Shown here in pieces: positions 1 through 8,676 of a stretch of 64,000 nucleotides of DNA. Under the pieces are notes generated by a model. The model had not been told where the DNA came from. It was given only the letters and a program-made list of their open reading frames with translations, and searched no databases. Each line of letters opens with the position of its first letter. Within the stretch, counting starts at the first letter, position 1. The DNA comes from Hymenobacter sublimis. GTDB lineage: Bacteria; Bacteroidota; Bacteroidia; Cytophagales; Hymenobacteraceae. The stretch spans positions 3,188,001 to 3,252,000 of the forward strand of contig NZ_CP095848.1 in assembly GCF_023101345.1 (NCBI RefSeq), read 5' to 3'. The translations under genes and the position numbers were made by a program.

Positions 1-1
1 T

Positions 2-1201
2 GAATGTCCTACCTGCCACGGCAACTGCGACCTGTACGTGTCTACCTTCAAGGAAGGCCAGTGGACCATGCCTAAGAGCCTGGGCGCGGGCGTGAATTCT
101 ACGGCCTGGGACTCGCAGCCTACCCTGTCGCCGGGCGAGGATACGCTGTACTTCGCCTCCGACCGGCTGGGCGGCTTCGGCCTCTCCGATATCTGGTACA
201 CCGTGAAGCAGAAAAATGGGCAGTGGAGCAAGGCGCAGAACATGGGCCCCACTGTGAACACCCGCGAAAGTGAGGTGAGCCCCTTCTACCACCCGCTCTA
301 CCACGTGCTCTACTTCAGCTCCCGCGGGCAGTTGCTCAATTTCGGCGACTTCGACATTTACAAAACCTACCGGGTGCGGGGCCGCTGGCAGGAGCCTATC
401 AACATCGGGCCACTCGTGAACGGCAAGGGCTCGGAGTACTACTTCACCATTGATTCCGACTCCAAGAGCCTGTACTACGCCCGCTCCGAGGAAAAGGAAA
501 TGAAAAACCTCGACCTGTTTTCTTTTCCCCTGCCCATGGAGGCGCAGCCCTTGGCTACTACCCACGTGGAAGGCTTGCTAGTGGATTCTGTGAGCCAGAA
601 GCCGCTCAACGGCATCGTCAGCATTATTGATACTGACAACGGCATTGAGGTAGCCAGCAAGTACCTACGCGACGACGGCTCCTTTGACTTCGATTTGATT
701 GAAGGCTCCCACTACGTGATGCTGATTCAGAGCCCCGACTTTTTCAGCGTGGAAAAGAAGTTTGCCCTCCAGGGCGACACGGTGATGAAGCTGATGACCA
801 ACTCCATCGACTACAAGCTGCCGTTAATCTTCAAAAACATCGAGTTTGACCAGGACAAGGCCACCATCCGAGCCAGCATGCACCCCATTCTGGACCGGAT
901 TGCGGTGTTTCTAGTCGACCACCCCACGTTCCGGCTCAGCATTTCGGGCCACACCGACAGCAAGGGCGACCCGGACTTCAACATGACCCTTTCCCAAGAC
1001 CGGGCCGAAGCCATCCGACGCTACATTGAGCAGAAGGGTAAGCTCAAGCCCAACCGCATTGAAAGTATGGGCTACGGCAGCACCCAGCCCCTCAAGGACG
1101 AAGCCACTGAAGAAGACGCCCGCACCAACCGCCGCGTAGAGTTCCGCCTAATCAAACCGGAAAACGAGCAAAAGGATGCCGGCGGCAGCGGGGGATGGTA
1201 G
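2..1201 (+). CDS. OmpA-family protein with PD40 repeats (5' partial)
   Basis: The reading frame is open to the left edge, so the N-terminus lies outside the window. The visible N-terminal part has beta-propeller (PD40/WD40-like) repeats, with motifs such as LYFASDRLGG and LYFSSRG. A short carboxypeptidase-regulatory-like segment follows (EGLLVDSVSQKPLNG). The C-terminal 110 residues are an OmpA-type peptidoglycan-binding domain, with IEFDQDKATI, SGHTDSKGD and the NRRVEF ending. In Bacteroidota such proteins tether the outer membrane to peptidoglycan and are often linked to gliding or type IX secretion loci; that link is inference here. The family assignment is firm, the exact role is not. Confidence 0.88.
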   Translation, partial: ECPTCHGNCDLYVSTFKEGQWTMPKSLGAGVNSTAWDSQPTLSPGEDTLYFASDRLGGFGLSDIWYTVKQKNGQWSKAQNMGPTVNTRESEVSPFYHPLYHVLYFSSRGQLLNFGDFDIYKTYRVRGRWQEPINIGPLVNGKGSEYYFTIDSDSKSLYYARSEEKEMKNLDLFSFPLPMEAQPLATTHVEGLLVDSVSQKPLNGIVSIIDTDNGIEVASKYLRDDGSFDFDLIEGSHYVMLIQSPDFFSVEKKFALQGDTVMKLMTNSIDYKLPLIFKNIEFDQDKATIRASMHPILDRIAVFLVDHPTFRLSISGHTDSKGDPDFNMTLSQDRAEAIRRYIEQKGKLKPNRIESMGYGSTQPLKDEATEEDARTNRRVEFRLIKPENEQKDAGGSGGW

Positions 1202-1259
1202 CGCATCCGTCGCTGAAGCACGTCAATTTCGGCAACTCTGTACTGCCGAAGTGCTGTGT

Positions 1260-1442
1260 ATGCTTCTGACCTTTATCCCGTGGGCATTCGTTTTCACACT
1301 ACCTATTTACACGATTGCTGCTACCCAGATATTCTTTATAAGAAAGCCCTTGTGGGTAAAGCTGACCGCTGGTATAGGTCCTTTTCTGCTATGGCTGGCC
1401 ATTCTTTGTACTTATAAATATATTCTCCGCGGCCACCTGTAG
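1260..1442 (+). CDS. small two-helix membrane protein, unknown
   Basis: A short frame of 60 codons starts at ATG 1260, 58 bases after the OmpA-like gene; a longer reading from 1176 would overlap that gene. The product is strongly hydrophobic, with two predicted membrane segments (LLTFIPWAFVFTLPIYTI and WVKLTAGIGPFLLWLAIL) and a basic tail. Its composition is more AT-rich than its neighbours. I do not recognise the family. It could be a real small inner-membrane protein or a chance frame; the stop lies directly next to the convergent gene's stop. Confidence 0.4.
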   Translation: MLLTFIPWAFVFTLPIYTIAATQIFFIRKPLWVKLTAGIGPFLLWLAILCTYKYILRGHL

Positions 1443-1958
1443 CTACCACTTCAGCTGTTGCTGTTCTTCCCCGTCGCGGAAGAGGAGGCTCTGCTTTTGG
1501 CCCTTGGCTTCGAGATTAACGATGTTCATTTGGTCAGGGAAGAGGTCCAGCAGCAGCTTGTGGCGCAGCGTGACACCGGTAGCAGAAGCCGGGAGCGGCG
1601 CCGTAAAGTAGAGCCAATACGAGTCCTTCTCTTTCTGCAGGCCGACCAAAGTTAGCGGCAGCACCGCGCCCGGGCGGGGGCTGAGTTGAACGGAGCGACG
1701 CAACAAATCAGTGAGCAATGGGTCGAGTTGAGTTCGAGCTAGTTGGTCGGTGCGGATGGGGGTAGGCTTTCCCACCGATAACTCCTTTTCTAAGTCGTCA
1801 ATAAATATTTTCAAAGCCATTTCCAGGCGTTGCTTCTCGGGGTTGAAGCGCAGCTCCATAATGCTGGCGTGGTAGGCGTGGGCCCAGGCGGCCAACTGCC
1901 CCACCAGGAGCAAGCCAGCCACTAGCAGCGTTCGACGAATGTAGGGTGAGCAGGGCAT
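1443..1958 (-). CDS. DUF6702 family exported protein
   Basis: The 171-residue product has an N-terminal signal peptide (RRTLLVAGLLLVGQLAAWAHA) followed by the pattern typical of DUF6702: a beta-rich body with ALKIFIDDLEKEL near residue 50 and LDLFPDQMNIVNLEA near the C-terminus. The family is found mainly in Bacteroidota; its biochemical function is unknown. Length matches the family (about 160-175 residues). The gene runs toward the small membrane ORF and starts about 100 bases from the end of rseP, separated by the rseP terminator, so it likely has its own promoter. Confidence 0.75.
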   Translation of the reverse strand: MPCSPYIRRTLLVAGLLLVGQLAAWAHAYHASIMELRFNPEKQRLEMALKIFIDDLEKELSVGKPTPIRTDQLARTQLDPLLTDLLRRSVQLSPRPGAVLPLTLVGLQKEKDSYWLYFTAPLPASATGVTLRHKLLLDLFPDQMNIVNLEAKGQKQSLLFRDGEEQQQLKW

Positions 1959-2007
1959 GATCGGGAAAGAGAAATACGGAGCCGAAAAGTTGCAGGCTCC
2001 ACACTAT

Positions 2008-2041
2008 AAAAGCCGTGCCACCTCGCGGCAGCACGGCTTTT
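2008..2041 (-). terminator. intrinsic terminator of rseP
   Basis: An 11-bp inverted repeat (AAAAGCCGTGC with GCACGGCTTTT) lies 25 bases past the rseP stop on the minus strand and ends in a T run. It separates rseP from the downstream DUF6702 gene. Confidence 0.8.
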
Positions 2042-2065
2042 CTAAGCGTTTATTGGCTAATGCAC

Positions 2066-3475
2066 TTAATTGCTGAAGGCCTTGAGCAGCGGATTGATGA
2101 TAAGCACGAAGGCCATTAGGCCCAGAATTAGCATCATACCTACCTTCTGCGCGTTTTCCAGGAATTTATCGGAGGGCTTACGACCGGCTATCATCTCGTA
2201 GAGCAGGAAAACCACGTGCCCACCATCCAAGGCCGGAATGGGCAGCAGGTTCATGAAGGCCAGCACCATGGACAGCATGCCCGTGAGCATCCAGAAGCGG
2301 AACCAGTCCCACTTGCCACCGTACTGTTGGGCAATTTCAATAGGGCCGCCCACTGACTTGCGGAAGGAGGCTTCGCCGCGGAAAATCTTGGCAAAAGCTT
2401 TAGCCTGGGTGGTAATTACCCCGAAGGCCTGCTGGGTACCAAGCGGCACCGACTCAAGCAGTCCGTACTCGCGGTTGCTTCTTTTTAGCATAAACCGGGG
2501 CCCAAACCCAATTTTGCCCTCCTCATCTACCCGCACTTGCAGGGTGAGGTTCTGGCCGCCGCGGTTAACTAGTAAGGGCGTGATTTTTTCGGCGGGCTGC
2601 GGCGCTGGCTTCACCCCGCGCAGCCAGTTCACAAACCGCACCAGCAAGGACGGCTTTTCAACCGTATTGGCATTTTCCAGTAGGGCCTCCTGCAGGTCGC
2701 GGAAAAACTGCACCGGCTTGTTGCCCACCTGCAGAATCTGGTCGTCGGGCTGCAGGCCGGCCTTGGCTGCCGGGCTGCCGGGCACTACTTGGTCTACCCG
2801 GAAAGGATCCAGGGGCTCTACGAAGCGCTGGTCACCATTATCCGCCAACCGGTCCATGAAGTTGTTCGGAACGGGCACATCCAGCAGCTGGCCGCCACGG
2901 TCTACGGTATAGTAGGCGTTGGAGCCCAGGATGACCTCGGGGCTATAGATATCATTGAAGTCATCGAAGGGCCGGCCGTTTATCTTGACAATTTTGTCGC
3001 CCTTCTGAAAGCCGATTTCCTTACCTAGCTTGCTAGGTACTACTCCAAAGCGGGCCTCAGCGGCTGGCAGGTATCTTTCCCCGTACGTAAAGGTGAGCAG
3101 GGAGAAGATGACAATGCCAGTAATAACGTTCATGATGATGCCGCCCAGCATCACAATCAGACGCTGCCAGGCCGGCTTGGCCCGAAACTCGTTGGCCTGA
3201 GGCTCGGCCGCCAGGCTGTCGGCGTCCTGGGTTTCGTCAATCATGCCGTGAATGGCTACGTAGCCACCCAGCGGAAACCAGCCCAGGCCGTATTCGGTCT
3301 CCCCAATTTTCTTCTTGAAAAGGGCAAAGTTCATTACCCCAGGCAGGGGAAACAGGAAGTCGAAGAAGATATAAAATTTATCGACCCGGATTTTAAAGTA
3401 TTTGGCCGCTGCAAAGTGTCCAAACTCGTGCAGACCAACCAGAATGGAAAGGCCCAGCAGCATCTGCCCGGCCAT
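2066..3475 (-). CDS. rseP: RIP metalloprotease RseP (site-2 protease, M50)
   Basis: An intramembrane zinc protease that cleaves membrane-anchored substrates such as anti-sigma factors. The zinc motif HEFGH is at residues 16-20 in the first membrane helix, the third ligand motif LDG is near residue 417 (PIPALDGGH), and PDZ-like domains lie between. The 469-residue length fits the family. I chose ATG 3475 because GGAAGGA lies just upstream; an in-frame TTG at 3490 would add five residues. It follows dxr on the same strand with 155 bases between, an order also seen in other bacteria. In proteobacteria RseP acts in envelope stress; the substrate here is unknown. Confidence 0.95.
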   Translation of the reverse strand: MAGQMLLGLSILVGLHEFGHFAAAKYFKIRVDKFYIFFDFLFPLPGVMNFALFKKKIGETEYGLGWFPLGGYVAIHGMIDETQDADSLAAEPQANEFRAKPAWQRLIVMLGGIIMNVITGIVIFSLLTFTYGERYLPAAEARFGVVPSKLGKEIGFQKGDKIVKINGRPFDDFNDIYSPEVILGSNAYYTVDRGGQLLDVPVPNNFMDRLADNGDQRFVEPLDPFRVDQVVPGSPAAKAGLQPDDQILQVGNKPVQFFRDLQEALLENANTVEKPSLLVRFVNWLRGVKPAPQPAEKITPLLVNRGGQNLTLQVRVDEEGKIGFGPRFMLKRSNREYGLLESVPLGTQQAFGVITTQAKAFAKIFRGEASFRKSVGGPIEIAQQYGGKWDWFRFWMLTGMLSMVLAFMNLLPIPALDGGHVVFLLYEMIAGRKPSDKFLENAQKVGMMLILGLMAFVLIINPLLKAFSN

Positions 3476-3490
3476 GATAAGTCCTTCCAA

Positions 3491-3530
3491 AAGATGAGGG
3501 TATTAGGTGATGAGGTAATGAGGTGAACAG
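3491..3530. repeat. degenerate GGTGATGAGGT intergenic repeat
   Basis: A short purine-rich run of imperfect units (TGAGGGTATTAGGTGATGAGG, then TAATGAGGTGAA) lies between dxr and rseP. Very similar runs occur near 14572, 29986, 30131, 43255 and 46420, mostly just outside stop or start codons, so this is a dispersed family. Confidence 0.5.
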
Positions 3531-3630
3531 CCGCGGCACGCTAACAGCGCTACCCCGGGCCTGGTCACCGGGAGCAGGCAATACAAACAACGCACCGAAC
3601 CCAAGGGTAGTGCCCGTTCCGGCCAGGGTG

Positions 3631-4806
3631 TCAGGCGCGGGCCCCCACCAGCTCCTGCGCCACGCGGCGCGTTTCCAGGTCGGTTTGCACGTAGTCTTCC
3701 AGGGTCGGGGCGGCAAGGTACGAAACCCGCGCGAGGCTGGTTTCTACCACCTCCGACATTTCCAGGAACCCGATTTCGTCGCGCAAGAAAGCAGCCACCG
3801 CTACCTCATTGGCGGCATTGAGTACGCAGGGCGCGTTGCCGGCCCGTTGCATGGCCTCAAACGCCAACGCCAGGTTGCGGAAGGTGCTGGTATCAGCCGG
3901 CTCAAAGGTTAGCTGGGGATAGTCCAGGAAAGAAAAACGCGGAAACTGGCTGGGCAGGCGCTGGGGGTAACCCAGGGCATACTGAATCGGGAGCTTCATG
4001 TCGGGCAGACCGAGCTGGGCTTTTAGGGAACCGTCCTCAAACTGCACCAGGGAGTGAATGATGCTTTGCGGATGCACTACTACGTCAATCTGCTCATTGC
4101 GCAGCCCAAACAGCCACTTGGCCTCAATCACCTCCAGGCCCTTGTTCATCAAAGAAGCCGAGTCGATAGTGATTTTGGCGCCCATGTCCCAGTTGGGGTG
4201 TTTGAGGGCCTGGGCCTTAGTTACCAGGGCCAGCTGTTCGCGGCTGCGGCCTCGGAATGGTCCGCCCGAAGCCGTCAGAATAATCTTTTCGATGGGGTTT
4301 TGCTCCTCCCCTACCAGGCACTGAAAAATAGCCGAGTGCTCAGAATCAACAGGGTACAGACCTACTCCATGCTCCTTCACCAAGTCCGTAATTAGCTGAC
4401 CAGCTACTACCAGGGTTTCCTTGTTGGCCAGGGCTATCGTTTTGCCAGCCTGAATGGCGCGCACCGTGGGCAGCAGTCCGGCGTAACCCACCATGGCCGT
4501 CAGCACCACATCGGCATCCTCACGGCCGGCCACATCGGCTAAGGCGCTGGCTCCAGTCAGTACTTCCGTTTCGGGCTGCTGGGTTAGGGCAGCTTTTACG
4601 GTGGCGTATTTCGTTTCGTCGCCGATAACCACCGCGGCCGGCCGAAACTCGCGGGCTTGCTGCACCAGCAGCTCGGCGTTGGACTGCGCTGACAAGGCCG
4701 TGACAGTGAACTTGCCGGGCTGGGCGCGCATGACATCAAGGGCCTGGGTGCCAATGGAACCGGTGGAGCCGAGCAGGGTAACGCGCTTAGGAAATTCAGG
4801 GGGCAT
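3631..4806 (-). CDS. dxr: 1-deoxy-D-xylulose 5-phosphate reductoisomerase
   Basis: Converts 1-deoxy-D-xylulose 5-phosphate to 2-C-methyl-D-erythritol 4-phosphate with NADPH, the committed step of the MEP isoprenoid pathway. The NADPH-binding loop GSTGSIG is near the N-terminus. The metal and substrate motifs follow: VDSEHSAIFQCL, ASGGPFRGR, HPNWDMGAKITIDSASLMNK and GLEVIEA. The start at ATG 4806 (MPPEFPKRVTLLGS) gives 391 residues, the usual length; the longer frame from 4842 adds a non-conserved leader. It is transcribed toward rseP. The assignment is very secure. Confidence 0.97.
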   Translation of the reverse strand: MPPEFPKRVTLLGSTGSIGTQALDVMRAQPGKFTVTALSAQSNAELLVQQAREFRPAAVVIGDETKYATVKAALTQQPETEVLTGASALADVAGREDADVVLTAMVGYAGLLPTVRAIQAGKTIALANKETLVVAGQLITDLVKEHGVGLYPVDSEHSAIFQCLVGEEQNPIEKIILTASGGPFRGRSREQLALVTKAQALKHPNWDMGAKITIDSASLMNKGLEVIEAKWLFGLRNEQIDVVVHPQSIIHSLVQFEDGSLKAQLGLPDMKLPIQYALGYPQRLPSQFPRFSFLDYPQLTFEPADTSTFRNLALAFEAMQRAGNAPCVLNAANEVAVAAFLRDEIGFLEMSEVVETSLARVSYLAAPTLEDYVQTDLETRRVAQELVGARA

Positions 4807-4935
4807 AATGTAAGGTAGGGCAGGACAAGGGCAAAGGTACACGAAGCATCGCCAGTTGCGGCCACCAGCAAAAGGAGGGGCTGATACTGCTGCTTCGGCC
4901 GCGCAGGGGTAGCGAAACAGTTATTGCGGGCCGTA

Positions 4936-5382
4936 TTACTGGATAGCGTTGATGTGCACTTGCTTGCCGTTAAATACGGCCTGCTCGCCTGCCCGCTTGC
5001 CGCTCAGGGCCGCCGCTACCGGCGCCGCCCCCGACACGGCGAAGTAGTCTTGCCCCTCTATCGTGAGCTTGCCCGCACTGATGCTAATGTAAAACTGGCC
5101 CATGCTGGTAACAACCAGCGCCCCTGGCCGCACGGTGTCGCAGGGTGTGTCGGGGTTGATGCGCTGTACTTCGGCCAACAGTTGGCGGGCCTGCTGGAGC
5201 TGCACGGCGTTTCGGTCTCGCTCGTTCTGGGCCATGGCCCGGCCGGTTTCGTACTTGTCGCCGGCGCTGCTTTTGGTTTCGGAGTTGGCCGATTCCTGGG
5301 CGGCATCAATGGCAGCCTGGCAGGCGTCGATGCGCTCCTGCACGTAGGCCAGGCACAGGGCGTGGAGGTGGGGTTTAAGCAT
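4936..5382 (-). CDS. GreA/GreB C-terminal-like protein (often mislabelled 3-oxoacyl-ACP synthase)
   Basis: A 148-residue protein with an N-terminal helical hairpin (YVQERIDACQAAIDAAQESA, then ETKSSAGDKYETGRAM) and a C-terminal beta domain (GALVVTSMGQFYISISAGKL). The pattern matches a Bacteroidota family related to the C-terminal domain of transcript-cleavage factors GreA/GreB; from memory, related entries often carry the wrong name 3-oxoacyl-ACP synthase. No thiolase-fold catalytic residues are present. ATG 5382 overlaps the upstream stop by one base (TAATG), implying translational coupling; a longer reading from 5403 is possible. A role in RNA polymerase binding is inference. Confidence 0.7.
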   Translation of the reverse strand: MLKPHLHALCLAYVQERIDACQAAIDAAQESANSETKSSAGDKYETGRAMAQNERDRNAVQLQQARQLLAEVQRINPDTPCDTVRPGALVVTSMGQFYISISAGKLTIEGQDYFAVSGAAPVAAALSGKRAGEQAVFNGKQVHINAIQ

Positions 5383-5813
5383 TAGCTGGTTATAGCCTGC
5401 CATAGAATTTCGGGGTCATTTTCTACTCGCCAGTTACCCAAGAGGTGACCTAAACGATTGATGGAAGCTATTTCGGCAGGTATTGAAAATTCTAGTTTGC
5501 ACCGATTGGGGTCGGGCTTTCTGTTATCTACAGACACGTGGATAGCTGCGTGCCCATAGGCATCAAAGCAGTATGCCTGCAGCTTGAGGTAGCTATCATA
5601 GGAACTGATGTCTCCCATTTGCAGCACGACTTTAGCGGACGAGCTTTCAGGAAAGCGCACCAACTCACGACCGAATTCTCTCCATGTATCGATATGCTCC
5701 AGGAAGCTGACGTGACTTTCAAGCTTGTCTTTCACTACTACAACGTCAAACGTACGCAGGTCATCACTGTAATCATCAGTGCTTGCGCAAATACGTAGGG
5801 TTCCTTGTTTCAT
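5382..5813 (-). CDS. conserved-looking protein of unknown function
   Basis: A 143-residue soluble protein without signal peptide or membrane segment. I do not recognise the family. It alternates short beta-like stretches (TLRICASTDD, FDVVVVKDK, KVVLQMGDIS, AAIHVSVDNR) and ends with an aromatic, acidic tail (NWRVENDPEILWQAI). Composition is lower in GC than its neighbours, suggesting a less conserved or acquired gene. It sits in the middle of a tight operon: one base after the GH3-like gene and overlapping the GreA-like gene by one base. Its general look is like small antitoxin/immunity-type proteins, but nothing decisive supports that. Confidence 0.65.
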   Translation of the reverse strand: MKQGTLRICASTDDYSDDLRTFDVVVVKDKLESHVSFLEHIDTWREFGRELVRFPESSSAKVVLQMGDISSYDSYLKLQAYCFDAYGHAAIHVSVDNRKPDPNRCKLEFSIPAEIASINRLGHLLGNWRVENDPEILWQAITS

Positions 5814-5814
5814 A

Positions 5815-7329
5815 TCAACTGCTAATAGTGTCTTCTCCGCTTGGTATCAAGCCCTCGGCTACCTTCCTATCATTGCTCAACCGGGGCACTTTGTTCTGGC
5901 CGCCTAGCTTGCCCAAGCTTTTCATGTAGCGTTGAAAGGCCCCAGCGGGTAGCGGCGTGAGCAGCAACGAAGCCAGGATGCTACCCCGCAGCAGGTCGTC
6001 GTAGTAGACGTTGCGCTGGCGCAGGCCCGCATCGAGGGCGGCGGCAAAGGCAGCCGGGTCGTGGGGCGGGCGGGCAAACTCGATGAGCCACTCGTGGCGG
6101 GAGGGCACGGCAGGGTCGTCGCTGACGCGGGGGGCTACCGTGAATTCCACTACCTCCACTTCCGGGTGCTGCTGCATGGCCTCGCGTAGGGTTTGTTCCA
6201 CTTCTTCGCCAATGACATGCTCGCCGAAAGCCGAGAGAAAGTGCTTGATGCGGCCCGTAACCACCACCCGGAACGGGTACTTCTGGGTGAAGCGCACCGT
6301 GTCGCCGAGGCTGTAGCCCCAAAGGCCAGCATTGGAGTTCAGCACCAGGGCGTAGTTCTTATCCAGCTCCACATCGGCCAGGGTTAGGTGGGGCGGGTTG
6401 GGCTCGAAGAACCGCTCGGCCGGGATAAACTCGTAGAAAATTCCGGCATTTAGGAGCAGCAACAGGCCAGGGTTGCCCGGCTCGTCCTGGAAAGCCAGAA
6501 ACCCTTCAGAGGCCGGAAACAGCTCGATGCTGTCCACGGGCCGGCCAATGGTATCGAACAACTTTTTGCGGTAGGGCTCGAAGTTGACGCCGCCGTACAC
6601 GAACAGGTCGAACTGCGGAAACACCTCCCCCACCGGCCGGCCCGCGCGCTGCACAATTCGGTCGAAGTACATCTGTACCCAGGGCGGAATCCCCGAAATC
6701 AGGGTCATAGGCTGAGCCACGGTTTCCTCCACAATGCGGTCCAGCTTGGTTTCCCAATCCTCAATGACGTTGGTTGGGTAGCTGGGTAGCTGGTTGCGGC
6801 GCAGGTAAGCGGGCACGTGGTGGTTGGCAATGCCGGAGAGGCGCCCGGTGTGAATGCCGCCTACCGTTTCCAGCTCGGGGGAGCCCGACAGGAAAATCAG
6901 TTTCCCGTCCAGAAACCGACTTTTCCCGGTGGCGTGCACGTAATGAAGCAGGGCATCTCGGGCGCCGTTGATGTGGTTCGGAATGCTGTCGGTAGTTATT
7001 GGAATGTACTTGGCCCCGGAGGTAGTGCCGCTGGTTTTGGCCAAATACAGCGGTTTACCGGGCCACAGCACGTTTGGCTCCCCGGCCTTCACCCGGTTGA
7101 AGTACGGAGCTAGCCCTTCGTAATCCCGCACTGGCACGCGGGCGGCCAAGTCCTGGGCGGTGCGGGCGCTGGCCAGGTCATGGTCGTGGCCGAAACTGGT
7201 GCGGGTGCCTTGGCTTAGTAGCCCGCGCAGCACCCGCTGCTGGGTGCCAATCGGGTCGTGCTGCCACTGCCGGTACTGGTGCGCGATGTAAGCGGCCAGG
7301 GGCCGACTCAGGGTAGATTTCAGGCCCAT
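5815..7329 (-). CDS. GH3-family acyl-acid-amido synthetase-like protein
   Basis: A 504-residue member of the GH3 branch of adenylate-forming enzymes, which in plants conjugate auxin or jasmonate to amino acids. The ATP-binding loop is visible as AKTSGTTSGAKYIPIT near residue 100. Further typical motifs are LISGIPPWVQMYFDR, YGGVNFEPY, FPASEGFLAFQDEPG and TVRFTQKYPFRVVVTGRIKH. Bacterial GH3 proteins are common in Bacteroidota; their substrates are mostly unknown, so the natural product here cannot be named. It is the first gene of a three-gene unit reading leftward. The family call is secure. Confidence 0.9.
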   Translation of the reverse strand: MGLKSTLSRPLAAYIAHQYRQWQHDPIGTQQRVLRGLLSQGTRTSFGHDHDLASARTAQDLAARVPVRDYEGLAPYFNRVKAGEPNVLWPGKPLYLAKTSGTTSGAKYIPITTDSIPNHINGARDALLHYVHATGKSRFLDGKLIFLSGSPELETVGGIHTGRLSGIANHHVPAYLRRNQLPSYPTNVIEDWETKLDRIVEETVAQPMTLISGIPPWVQMYFDRIVQRAGRPVGEVFPQFDLFVYGGVNFEPYRKKLFDTIGRPVDSIELFPASEGFLAFQDEPGNPGLLLLLNAGIFYEFIPAERFFEPNPPHLTLADVELDKNYALVLNSNAGLWGYSLGDTVRFTQKYPFRVVVTGRIKHFLSAFGEHVIGEEVEQTLREAMQQHPEVEVVEFTVAPRVSDDPAVPSRHEWLIEFARPPHDPAAFAAALDAGLRQRNVYYDDLLRGSILASLLLTPLPAGAFQRYMKSLGKLGGQNKVPRLSNDRKVAEGLIPSGEDTISS

Positions 7330-7511
7330 GAAAACGTGTGAAAGTGCGAAGATGAGAAGTTAACGGTGCTTTTCTTACGCCGCACAAGTGGCGCCGGCAA
7401 AAGTACTCGCCTTGCTACTAAGGCCCGGCCCCCATCAGCGGGGCCAAGCTCATCCTTTCGCCGGTGGTCCGCGTATCTACTCCCAAACTATCACCTCTTA
7501 CCGTTTTTCTC

Positions 7512-7940
7512 ATGATTAATCAGCGGGGTACTGCCGTTTGGAACGGCGACATCAAAGGCAGCGGTAGTATTACTACCCAGAGCGGTACGGTAGAAGCTCC
7601 CTATTCCGTAGGCGCCCGGTTTGAAGGCCAGAAAGGCACAAACCCGGAGGAGTTGGTGGGAGCGGCCCACGCCGGCTGCTACACAATGTTCCTGACTAGC
7701 ATTCTGACCAAGGAAGGCAAGCAGGTACAGCAGATTACCACCGAATCGAAAGTTACGCTCGACACGTCGGGCGAGATTCCTAAAATCGTCAAGATCAGCC
7801 TTACCACGGAAGGCCGGGTGGCGGGTATTTCGCAGGAGGAGTTTCAGCAGTACGCCGAAACGGCGAAAAAGAACTGCCCGATTTCGCAGCTTTTGCGGGC
7901 CGTGCCGGAAATGGAACTGGCTTCGGCTACTCTAAAGTAG
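7512..7940 (+). CDS. OsmC-family peroxiredoxin-like protein
   Basis: A 142-residue OsmC/Ohr-fold protein that reduces organic hydroperoxides. The two redox cysteines are at about Cys56 (AHAGCYTMF) and Cys122 (KKNCPISQLL), with the expected spacing. The ATG at 7512 gives an N-terminus matching the family (MINQRGTAVWNGDIKG); the upstream extension from 7464 is not conserved-looking. The OsmC subgroup (not Ohr) is suggested by the GSGSITTQSG start region and NPEELVGAAHAGC. It stands alone, divergent from the GH3-like gene. Confidence 0.93.
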   Translation: MINQRGTAVWNGDIKGSGSITTQSGTVEAPYSVGARFEGQKGTNPEELVGAAHAGCYTMFLTSILTKEGKQVQQITTESKVTLDTSGEIPKIVKISLTTEGRVAGISQEEFQQYAETAKKNCPISQLLRAVPEMELASATLK

Positions 7941-8073
7941 AGGGCTTGCTTGCCGTTTACGTTTCGTGGTTTGTGGGTAGTGTTGATTTATTGGTAACGA
8001 CTTGATACCCGCTACCCTCACTGGGTAAGTAAAAGCAAATCACCAAAAAACAAACAACGCAAGCTGAACTTCT

Positions 8074-8081
8074 TACTTTTG
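8074..8081 (+). promoter_or_regulatory. possible -7 element (TACTTTTG)
   Basis: TACTTTTG matches the Bacteroidota -7 consensus TAnnTTTG, 26 bases before the ATG at 8108. No clear -33 TTTG was found at the right distance. Confidence 0.35.
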
Positions 8082-8107
8082 CGGGCCTCAGCGACTTTTA
8101 CGCCCTT

Positions 8108-8590
8108 ATGCATCCAGATTCTACTCGCATTCGTCTTCAGCCCGCTAACACCCAGCGCATTCCTTTTTGGGGCCAGCTTTTCATTGGTTTGCTCTGGATT
8201 GCCTACACCGTGTCGCTTATTGTGACGGGCGAAGGGGCCAGCGACATGCACTTCCTGCACTACGTGTTTCTGGTGTTTAGCTTGGTGTATCTGGGCTACG
8301 TGCTGGTGCACAATGCCCCCGTGTTCGGCACCCAGAGCTACCTGGAGTTTACGCCCGCCTACATTGTGCACAAGGACGGGCTGTTCCGGCCCAAGCAAGC
8401 CTTTGCAGCCCAGGATATAGCTGCCCTGGAGCTGGTTCCTCAGCAGCTGCGGGTGCAACTCAAGGAAGGCACGACCTACGCCATGAGCCTGCGCCAAGTG
8501 AAAGGAGCCCGCCGCAAGCGTCTCATGCGCGAGCAGGTACGATCTTTCGCCTCCAAGCACGACATTGCCCTGCGCGATACGCAGGCCTAA
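8108..8590 (+). CDS. membrane protein with PH-like C-terminal part, unknown
   Basis: A 160-residue protein with two membrane helices (FIGLLWIAYTVSLIVTG and FLHYVFLVFSLVYLGYVLV), followed by a soluble beta-rich part (YLEFTPAYIVHKDGLF, DIAALELVPQQLRVQL). This layout resembles bacterial PH-domain (bPH) membrane proteins, but the similarity is by eye only. It ends in a shared bidirectional terminator facing dnaA. No operon partner is seen. Confidence 0.65.
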   Translation: MHPDSTRIRLQPANTQRIPFWGQLFIGLLWIAYTVSLIVTGEGASDMHFLHYVFLVFSLVYLGYVLVHNAPVFGTQSYLEFTPAYIVHKDGLFRPKQAFAAQDIAALELVPQQLRVQLKEGTTYAMSLRQVKGARRKRLMREQVRSFASKHDIALRDTQA

Positions 8591-8613
8591 TACGCCGGCA
8601 GTTTTTTGCCTAA

Positions 8614-8649
8614 AAAAGAGCCCGTCTGCTTCCGCAAACGGGCTCTTTT
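8614..8649. terminator. bidirectional terminator between the 8108 gene and dnaA
   Basis: A perfect 12-bp stem (AAAAGAGCCCGT with ACGGGCTCTTTT) and a 12-base loop sit between two convergent genes, with A and T runs on both sides, so it can end transcription from either strand. Confidence 0.85.
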
Positions 8650-8676
8650 GTTGATCAGGCTGTGCCAAATAAGAAC

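Noticed and set aside
2238..2912. A 224-codon frame on the plus strand opposite rseP
   Set aside because: It is a shadow of the GC-rich rseP coding strand: composition follows the opposite codon pattern and the translation has no recognisable domain.
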